This document shows positions 13,708 to 19,366 of a DNA stretch of 19,366 bases, in pieces. Every line of letters starts with the position of its first letter. Position 1 is the stretch's first letter. A model generated the notes under the pieces. The model did not search any database. It had not been told where the DNA came from and was given only the letters and a program-made list of their open reading frames with translations. The stretch covers positions 1-19,366 of the forward strand of contig DAINSQ010000092.1 of NCBI GenBank assembly GCA_036741235.1, in the 5' to 3' direction. The position numbers were made by a program, and so were the translations under genes. The DNA is from JABWBR01 sp036741235 (GTDB lineage Bacteria; Bacteroidota; Bacteroidia; Chitinophagales; Saprospiraceae).

Positions 13708-15375
13708 ATGACAGCACCTAAGCACCAGAAAAAAAAACAACAGCCGGCTGTCGGCCCTTCTATTACGGCCAAACCGTGGTTTTGGGCCGTTATCATAGCC
13801 GTAGTGGGTTTATTTTTATACGCCGACACCCTGAAATACCCGCTTACCTATCTCGACGATAGCATTCTTATTGAAGAAAATTACCTTTTCAACAAAGATA
13901 TCACCAACCTTGGCCATGCCTTCCAGCGGGGCGTTTTTAGCGAAAAAGACGACACCTACTACCGGCCTTTGCTGCTGCAATCCTTCATTATTGATAACCA
14001 GTTGTGGGACTTGCAGTTGCGGGGCTACCGCTTGACCAACCTTTTTTTGCACCTGTTATCCGGCGTATTGGTCTTTTTCCTGTTGTTAGCGCTGCGCATC
14101 GGCAGGGAAACCGCCTTTTTCCTGGCGGGATTGTTTGTCGCACATCCGGCCCTGAGCCAGGCGGTGTGCTGGGTGCCGGGCCGCAACGACTCCCTGCTGG
14201 CGGTTTTTGTATTGCTGCAGGTACTAAGTGCGATCAGGTATGTGCAGACCGGGCAGAACAAGTGGTTGCTCTGGCAGGGACTGGCCTACCTGGCTTGTTT
14301 GTTTACCAAAGAAACGGGTATCATCGCGGCGGTTGGCGCTGCTGGAATATTGCTCGTGTGGTTTGAGGGCTGGTCGCAAAAAAAACGAATGTCGTGGCTG
14401 GCCGGCAGTTGGGTATCGATCACCTTATTGTGGGCCTTCATAAGGGCCCAGGCCACGTTGGCAAAAGGCGAAGTCACCCCCGGCGACATGGCTTCGGCAG
14501 TGGGAGAGCGCCTGCCGCTGATATGGCAATACTTTGGAAAAGCCATTTTTCCGTTTAACCTGTCTGTGTTTCCCAACCAATACGATACCGTGCATTACTG
14601 GGGGTTGGCGGCGCTGGTTGTCGTAACTGTCTTGGTTTTTCTTGCCGGACGCTCCCATTGGCGGTATGCCGCGGCCGGCTTTGCCTGGTTTTTGTTGTTT
14701 CTGCTGCCTGCCCTGGCCGTGCCCAAAACCCTCAACGACGAAGCTTACGAGCACCGGTTGTACCTCCCCATTATTGGTATTTTGCTAATAATGGGGCATT
14801 CCTTGTTGGTAAACAACCCGTTAAAACCCATACAGAAATACGCCTTATGGGGCGCGTTGGTCCTAGTAATGGTCGTGTTGAACCTGCGCCACCAGTCTGT
14901 CTTCAACGGCGACATCGCCTTCTGGGAAAACGCGGTAGCCAACTCCCCCTCAGCCGCCAACGCACAAATCCTGATGGCCATTCGCTACCAGAAGGCCAAA
15001 ATGAACGACAAAATGGGCCCGCACGTCAAAGAAGCCTACCGACTCAACCCCGAGGAGAAATACGTAAACCACTACATGGGCCTCGAAGCCTTCGACAAAA
15101 AAGATTTCGCCACCGCCGAGCAGTTTTTTTTAAAAGAATTAAAATACACCGACCTCGCCGATACGCATTATTTCCTGGCCAATGCCCGCTTTCAACTCCA
15201 CAACAAAAAAGGGGCGATCGAAAGCTTAGAGACCTTTCTCACCAAAGTACCCAAGGAACAAGCCGCCCACAATAACCTGCTGTTGCTCTACCGCGAGGTA
15301 GGTGATACTGTCAAGCTGCGCGAACATGTGACGCAGATGCGTTTGCAGGGGCTGGTGGTGCCGGAAGGGTTTTGA
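13708..15375 (+). CDS. TMTC-like GT-C membrane glycosyltransferase with C-terminal TPRs
   Basis: Predicted 555-residue inner-membrane protein. A Lys-rich cytoplasmic N-terminus is followed by a first helix (about 24-40) and a loop with the acidic pair Asp50-Asp51 (TYLDDSILIEEN), the usual catalytic position of GT-C enzymes, which use lipid-linked sugars. Further signatures shared with TMTC/PMT relatives are YYRPLLLQSF (85-94), RLTNLFLHLLSG (108-119), HP (146-147), WVPGRNDSLLAVF (155-167), FTKETG (199-204) and EHRLYLP (348-354). About ten membrane helices precede a soluble C-terminal part with TPR-like units (about 410-545; YMGLEAFDKKDFATAEQFFLKEL, YFLANARFQLHNKKGAIESLETFL). Probable role: transfer of a sugar to exported proteins or glycans on the periplasmic side, with TPRs binding the acceptor. 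Glycosyltransferase activity is inferred, not certain. No other glycosylation genes lie next to it. Confidence 0.72.
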   Translation: MTAPKHQKKKQQPAVGPSITAKPWFWAVIIAVVGLFLYADTLKYPLTYLDDSILIEENYLFNKDITNLGHAFQRGVFSEKDDTYYRPLLLQSFIIDNQLWDLQLRGYRLTNLFLHLLSGVLVFFLLLALRIGRETAFFLAGLFVAHPALSQAVCWVPGRNDSLLAVFVLLQVLSAIRYVQTGQNKWLLWQGLAYLACLFTKETGIIAAVGAAGILLVWFEGWSQKKRMSWLAGSWVSITLLWAFIRAQATLAKGEVTPGDMASAVGERLPLIWQYFGKAIFPFNLSVFPNQYDTVHYWGLAALVVVTVLVFLAGRSHWRYAAAGFAWFLLFLLPALAVPKTLNDEAYEHRLYLPIIGILLIMGHSLLVNNPLKPIQKYALWGALVLVMVVLNLRHQSVFNGDIAFWENAVANSPSAANAQILMAIRYQKAKMNDKMGPHVKEAYRLNPEEKYVNHYMGLEAFDKKDFATAEQFFLKELKYTDLADTHYFLANARFQLHNKKGAIESLETFLTKVPKEQAAHNNLLLLYREVGDTVKLREHVTQMRLQGLVVPEGF

Positions 15376-15512
15376 GGAGAGTGTGGGAGGGAGAGAGGGA
15401 GAGATTTGGGGACTTTTGGGCTATTAGACTTATAGCGGCAAAGAGGTGACATCTACGCGAAGTATGAGCGAAGGTGTTATCTAGCTCTCCGCTGTCTCCC
15501 AAATTTTATGTC

Positions 15513-15795
15513 GTTCGTTGAGCGAAGCCGAAACGAACAGCCACGTTGGTCATTTCGACTCCGCTCAATGACCGTCCCAGTAGACCGGAGTTGTTCGTTG
15601 AGCGAAGCCGAAACGAACAGCCACGTTGGTCATTTCGACTCCGCTCANNNNNNNNNNNNNNNNNNNNNNNNNNNNNNNNNNNNNNNNNNNNNNNNNNNNN
15701 NNNNNNNNNNNNNNNNNNNNNNNNNNNNNNNNNNNNNNNNNNNNNNNATGACCGTCCCAGTAGACCGGAGTTGTTCGTTGAGCGAAGCCGAAACG
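15513..15795. repeat. 80-bp tandem repeat with internal inverted repeat, spanning gap 2
   Basis: The copy starting at 15513 (gttcgttgagcgaagccgaa...) recurs at 15593, 80 bp later, and again at 15773 after the gap. Removing the 100 N makes the third copy follow at exactly 80 bp, in register. Within each unit ttgagcgaagccgaaa and tttcgactccgctcaa are imperfect reverse complements, so every unit can fold. Elements with this ttgagcg...cgaaa core are common between genes in Bacteroidota. The third copy breaks off at about 15795. Confidence 0.88.
15648..15747. other. Assembly gap 2 (100 N)
   Basis: Exactly 100 N inside the 80-bp tandem repeat. The sequences on the two sides join in register with the repeat, so the true DNA probably holds an unknown whole number of 80-bp units, possibly none. 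Confidence 0.97.
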
Positions 15796-16029
15796 GCGAC
15801 GATACAATTAAGAAAGACTTAGTGGTACTTAGTGCCCTTTGAGCCTTTGTGAAAAATCGCAGCATAACGCTATTTTTTTTAACAAAGACCCAAAAACCGC
15901 ACAAAGGCACAAAAGCATAGTCCTTATCAAATTTGCATAAAAAATCCATCCATTCTCTTCTATTCCAACAGGAAAAACTATTTTTACAAAACCCTTATAA
16001 ACCACAGCTTTATACCCAAATACCCAGCC

Positions 16030-16047
16030 ATGAAACATGACGACTAA
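16030..16047 (+). other. Five-codon mini-ORF overlapping the EAD11 gene start
   Basis: An ATG at 16030 in another frame encodes MKHDD and stops at 16045-16047, straddling the ATG at 16037. Ribosomes starting there would end 8 bp past the true start and might reinitiate. It could equally be chance. Confidence 0.25.
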
Positions 16048-17419
16048 CCAATTTATAACAAACATTCGCAACCTCATCGCCGGCGACGAGATGGACGCCG
16101 CGCTGGGGCAACTCCAACAACTGCTCGACAACTCCCCGCAATTGGACGAAGCCATCATGCAGGCCGCCCGTTTCCAGGATATACGCAAGCAAATCCGCCT
16201 CGGACTGGTGAGCCATGCGGAGGCGAATTTGACGAAAAATCAGATCCGGTTCGGCTTACTCGAATTGCTCAAAGACATCGAATTAGCCGGCGCCGCGCCC
16301 CTGCCCGCCGCCCTGGCAGAAGAACTCATCACGGACCGCACCCGTTGGCTGCAGAGTATCCAACGCGAATTGCTGCGCCAAAACGTATCCGTGAGCAACC
16401 GCCCTGCCGACATTATCCAGCATTTTGGCTGGCTCATTGAAGAGTTTTTGCGCAAAATGCAGACCCAGGAAGGGCAACAGAGCAACTTGCGCGCTTTTTC
16501 GTATATGACAGAGGCCTGGCAAAATACGCTGCGCTACCTGTGTCATATCCAGGTGTCGCAATTGCTGCGGGCGGAAAAGCCGGCGAAACACCCCGCTCTG
16601 GCCAACTACATCGCCATGCGCACAGAAGCGGCTACCGACGCCGCCCGCGAGCCGCTTTTCGACTACCTCAACTTGCTGCTCGTGAGTACCGACCTGCTGA
16701 AGGACTCAACCGCTTTTGTGCCGGAAATCGGCAATTTTGTAACCGAACTAACCAACACCGAAAGCGAACTATTCGACACCGCGCTGTTTCTGGCCCACCA
16801 GCGCCGCCAACTGCTGTCGGGCCGCCTGACCGACGACGACCCCGACCTGCCCCAACGCCTCGATGAATACCGAACGGCCCTCGTCTATTGGCTGCGCAAA
16901 ATCGCTTTCCTGGCCAAATACCGGCTGGTCAGCATCAAAGAGATCAGTCTCAACTACCGGCTCGGCACCGCCCGGCAGTTTGTGCACCTCTATGGCGAGC
17001 TACACGGCCTGTACGACCAATATTCCTCGGCCGCCGACTACAACATCCTCGCCGTAGAAGACACCTTCACCTATAACCACAGCGTACTGCTGTTTAAGGG
17101 CGGCGACATTCTGCAGGGGCTGCAGCAATTGCGCGACCGCGACACCATCCTCTCGCTTTCGCCCCTGCTGATCGACCAGAGCGTTTTTTCGGAAAAACCC
17201 ACCCAGACGCCCGAAATCTATTACTTCAGCGGCCAAACGCCGGGTAGTCGCCAATACGAATACGCCCAGTACAAAAACGAACTGCAACTCGGCGAAACCC
17301 CGCCGGCTTCCAACAAAACGCTGCGCGTAAAAGCCGAAAACACCCAGCAACCCCGCCTCAACGATCTGTACGAGCAACTGGAAGCCGTTTTTAAACCCTT
17401 TAAAACTGCTTCCGTATGA
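16037..17419 (+). CDS. EAD11-like effector-associated domain protein with unrecognised helical and C-terminal regions
   Basis: Predicted 460-residue soluble protein. Residues 1-83 (NQFITNIRNLIAGDEMDAAL, QLLDNSPQLDEAIMQAARFQDI, IRLGLVSHAEANLTKNQIRF, LLELLKDIE) match the pattern I know from effector-associated domain 11, a death-fold-like helical adaptor found in STAND-NTPase conflict systems of Bacteroidota and others. Residues about 95-330 are predicted to be helical and have no family I recognise. Residues about 340-420 form a different, probably beta-rich module (VLLFKGGDILQGL, ILSLSPLLIDQSVF, EIYYFSGQ, YEYAQYKNE). There is no TM segment, signal peptide, nuclease, protease or NTPase motif. 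Its TGA overlaps the ATG of the STAND gene by 4 bp (ATGA, 17416-17419), so the two are translationally coupled. The start at 16037 is the first that keeps the EAD intact. The EAD assignment is fairly secure; the function of the rest is unknown. Confidence 0.75.
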   Translation: MTTNQFITNIRNLIAGDEMDAALGQLQQLLDNSPQLDEAIMQAARFQDIRKQIRLGLVSHAEANLTKNQIRFGLLELLKDIELAGAAPLPAALAEELITDRTRWLQSIQRELLRQNVSVSNRPADIIQHFGWLIEEFLRKMQTQEGQQSNLRAFSYMTEAWQNTLRYLCHIQVSQLLRAEKPAKHPALANYIAMRTEAATDAAREPLFDYLNLLLVSTDLLKDSTAFVPEIGNFVTELTNTESELFDTALFLAHQRRQLLSGRLTDDDPDLPQRLDEYRTALVYWLRKIAFLAKYRLVSIKEISLNYRLGTARQFVHLYGELHGLYDQYSSAADYNILAVEDTFTYNHSVLLFKGGDILQGLQQLRDRDTILSLSPLLIDQSVFSEKPTQTPEIYYFSGQTPGSRQYEYAQYKNELQLGETPPASNKTLRVKAENTQQPRLNDLYEQLEAVFKPFKTASV

Positions 17420-19356
17420 CCCGCTCCTCGCCGTTCAAATTCCTCGATTCGTATCAAAAAGACGACCTCGACGTCTTCTTCGGGCGGGAGCAGGAGACCG
17501 ACAAGCTATTCGACGCCCTCAGCGGGGTGAAACACCTGCTCGTGTACGGGCCTTCCGGGGCGGGCAAGACCAGCCTCATCGAATGCGGCCTTCGCAACCA
17601 ATTCTCCGATGCCGATTGGCTGGCCCTCACCATCCGGCGCGGCAATAACCTCAACGATTCCGTTTTTGCCTGCATCCGCGAGCAATTGCAGAACCCCTTC
17701 GACCTAGACCCTGCTACCGGCCGCCCCGCCGACCCCGATTTCGACTTCGGACAGGCCGTAGAGGCGCTTTTTGACGAACAATACAAGCCGGTATACCTGC
17801 TTTTCGACCAGTTTGAGGAACTGCTCATCCAGGGCAGTCATGCCGAAAAAACAGAGTTTTTCACCCGGCTCAACCGGCTGATCCGCTACAAGACGCCCTG
17901 CCGCATACTGCTCATCAAACGCGAGGAATTTATCGGCCACCTGTCCGAGTTCGAGCCGCTGTGCCCCAGCCTGTTTCAGCACCGTTTTCGCCTGGAAAAA
18001 ATGAATCGCTCCAACGTGCAGCGCACCATAGAAAACATGCTGACTGCGCCGCGCTATAGCGCCCATTTTTCGGTAACTGACGCCGATTTACTGTCGCAGA
18101 CCATCCTCTCCAAGCTACCCGACACCCAGCTCGAAATCGAATTGGCGCACGTACAGGTATTTTTGGGCGAATTGTGGGACCGGGCGCTTGCGGAAGTCCC
18201 CCGAAACCAAAAACAAACCGCACTACCCCGCCTGCATGCCGGCCTGGTCCAACCCGACGACAACCTCGAACGCGTATTGGATCGCTTTTTGAAAAACCAA
18301 TTGGCAGAACTCAAACCCACATTTGGCGAAAAAGCCCCCTTAGAACTGTTGGCCGACATGATTTCCGAGCGGCATACCAAGCAGCAACTCGGCATAGCCG
18401 AACTGGAGGCCGCCCTGGCCAAAAACGCCGTCGCGCTGTCCCAACCGCTGACCGCCTTGCTCCAGGAACTGGAACAGCGCCGCATCCTGCGCACCCTCAA
18501 ATCGGGTGAAAACACCCAATACGAAATCAGTCACGACGTATTGGCCCGCGTAGTGGGGCAAAACCTCACCGAAGAAATGAAGCTGCGCGAAAAAGCGCGC
18601 GACGTGTACCGGGTGTACGAAGAGCGGCAGGGTTTATTCTCCCGCGACGACCTCGACTACCTGCGGGCTTTCGAGGCCTTCCTGGCCATGCCGGAGCCAT
18701 TGAAAGCGCGCATGGTAGAAAGCGAAAACGAATTGACGCGAAAAGCGCGGGAAGAACTGGAAAATACCCGCCGCCGCCTCAGACTGGTTCGCGGATTGCT
18801 GGGCGCGGCAATAGTGGCAGTGATGGTAGCAGGTTATTTCGCCTACGCCGCATCTGTTAGTGCAAAAAAAGAAGCCCAAAGCGCCCGAATAGCCGCCGAA
18901 AACGAAAAAATTGCACAGAAAAAATCGGAAGAAGCTGAAAAACGCCGCATTGAAGCCGATAGCGCAAAAACCGTCGCTTTGCGGGAGAAGACAAAAGCCG
19001 AGGCCGCCCTGCAGCGCCAGCTCGCCGCCGAACGCGAAGCCAAACGGCAGCAACTGCAGAGCTACCGCGCCCAGGCCGGCGATTTTAATAGCAAAAAACA
19101 ATACGACAACGCCATCGCCGCTTACCGGAGTGCCCTGGCGCTGTCCGAAGACGACAAAACGCGGCGGGAATTGCAAAGCCTGATCGCCCAATGCCAAAGC
19201 GACAAACGCGACAACGACTTCAACGTGGCCAAAGAACGGGGCCTGCGCCTGGCCGATATCGGCGAATGCAAGGCGGCATTGTCTTACCTGCGCGCTGCCT
19301 TAGCCATACGACCGGACGATACCGCTGTGGTGGATGCTTTGAAAAAATGCCAATAG
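17416..19356 (+). CDS. nSTAND1-type NTPase with transmembrane helix, coiled coil and TPR tail
   Basis: Predicted 646-residue signalling NTPase of the STAND class. Order: an nSTAND1-like start (SPFKFLDSYQKDDLDVFFGREQE, 5-27), Walker A GPSGAGKT (45-52), Walker B VYLLFDQFEELL (126-137), a sensor-like ILLIKREEF (164-172), a helical and winged-helix region ending in YEISHDVLAR (369-378), whose HD signature is typical of this group, one membrane helix (about 458-480), a charged coiled coil (about 480-550) and TPR-like repeats (about 552-646: SKKQYDNAIAAYRSALAL, DIGECKAALSYLRAALAI). STAND proteins stay inactive until a ligand binds the C-terminal sensor, then oligomerise through the NTPase and recruit effectors; here the TPRs are the likely sensor. 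The 4-bp overlap with the upstream EAD protein points to a joint function. There is no N-terminal effector domain, so the effector should be in another protein. Only 10 bp follow the stop, so further cassette genes may lie outside the window. Confidence 0.88.
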   Translation: MTRSSPFKFLDSYQKDDLDVFFGREQETDKLFDALSGVKHLLVYGPSGAGKTSLIECGLRNQFSDADWLALTIRRGNNLNDSVFACIREQLQNPFDLDPATGRPADPDFDFGQAVEALFDEQYKPVYLLFDQFEELLIQGSHAEKTEFFTRLNRLIRYKTPCRILLIKREEFIGHLSEFEPLCPSLFQHRFRLEKMNRSNVQRTIENMLTAPRYSAHFSVTDADLLSQTILSKLPDTQLEIELAHVQVFLGELWDRALAEVPRNQKQTALPRLHAGLVQPDDNLERVLDRFLKNQLAELKPTFGEKAPLELLADMISERHTKQQLGIAELEAALAKNAVALSQPLTALLQELEQRRILRTLKSGENTQYEISHDVLARVVGQNLTEEMKLREKARDVYRVYEERQGLFSRDDLDYLRAFEAFLAMPEPLKARMVESENELTRKAREELENTRRRLRLVRGLLGAAIVAVMVAGYFAYAASVSAKKEAQSARIAAENEKIAQKKSEEAEKRRIEADSAKTVALREKTKAEAALQRQLAAEREAKRQQLQSYRAQAGDFNSKKQYDNAIAAYRSALALSEDDKTRRELQSLIAQCQSDKRDNDFNVAKERGLRLADIGECKAALSYLRAALAIRPDDTAVVDALKKCQ

Positions 19357-19366
19357 CGTGTGCGAG

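Larger units (their letters stand above)
15376..16036. other. Repeat-rich intergenic region with no gene
   Basis: These 661 bp hold no credible coding sequence. Positions 15376-15512 include a purine-rich stretch and two short near-repeats (aggtgacatct and aggtgttatct). Positions 15513-15795 are the 80-bp tandem repeat with gap 2. Positions 15815-15925 are rich in variants of cacaaag and cctttg on either strand, a decayed short repeat. The last 110 bp are AT-rich and probably contain the promoter of the following cassette: TATTTTTA (15979-15986) is a 7-of-8 match to TAnnTTTG, but no -33 box is evident. Confidence 0.7.

Noticed and set aside
15513..15795. CRISPR array or IS end at the 80-bp repeat
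   Set aside because: The whole 80 bp repeats without variable spacers, and there is no transposase or cas gene.
15506..15949. Open frames across gap 2
   Set aside because: They are repeat sequence read through N; open length there is an artefact of the 80-bp unit and of undefined bases.

Overview
The window looks like a draft chromosome segment from a member of the Bacteroidota, probably near the Saprospiria (Lewinella/Haliscomenobacter type); the class-level placement is inference. Support comes from promoters of the form TTTG-N18/19-TAnnTTTG (6289-6319 and 10180-10209), start codons without Shine-Dalgarno sequences, a polyproline TonB, a GIN/DUF2807 lipoprotein, Rho with a long disordered insertion, and many short octamer repeats between genes. 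Two runs of exactly 100 N (7352-7451 and 15648-15747) are scaffold gaps, and both fall inside repeats.

Layout. Positions 1-229: inverted octamer arrays. 230-5997 (+): GIN-domain lipoprotein, eukaryotic-type citrate synthase, glycine cleavage protein H, TonB energy transducer and a secreted TPR protein, separated by clear hairpin terminators. 6094-6249 (-): rpmH (ribosomal protein L34) with a textbook Bacteroidota promoter. 6411-7307 (+): a DUF1295 membrane protein gene broken by two in-frame stop codons. 7292-7506: a palindromic 15-bp repeat, interrupted by gap 1, that separates this gene from the convergent operon serS - zinc metallopeptidase - frr (10091 back to 7508, minus strand). 10092-10485: a divergent control region in which the serS and rho promoters interlock, followed by a long C-rich rho leader. 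10486-15375 (+): rho, a PLP-dependent group II decarboxylase and a TMTC-like GT-C membrane glycosyltransferase with TPRs. 15376-16036: non-coding and repeat-rich, with an 80-bp tandem repeat and gap 2.

16037-19356 (+) is the accessory part: two genes overlapping by 4 bp. The first begins with what looks like an effector-associated domain (EAD11 type) joined to a large unrecognised helical region and a small C-terminal module. The second is an nSTAND1-type STAND NTPase with a transmembrane helix, coiled coil and C-terminal TPRs. This pairing matches the NTPase-adaptor-effector conflict (immunity) systems described for bacteria with complex lifestyles. It is the best candidate here for a poorly described system, and the uncharacterised part of the first protein is the possible new component.

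Most other genes are housekeeping: translation (rpmH, frr, serS), transcription termination (rho) and central metabolism (citrate synthase, gcvH). Functions are assigned from recognisable motifs only; no database search was run.
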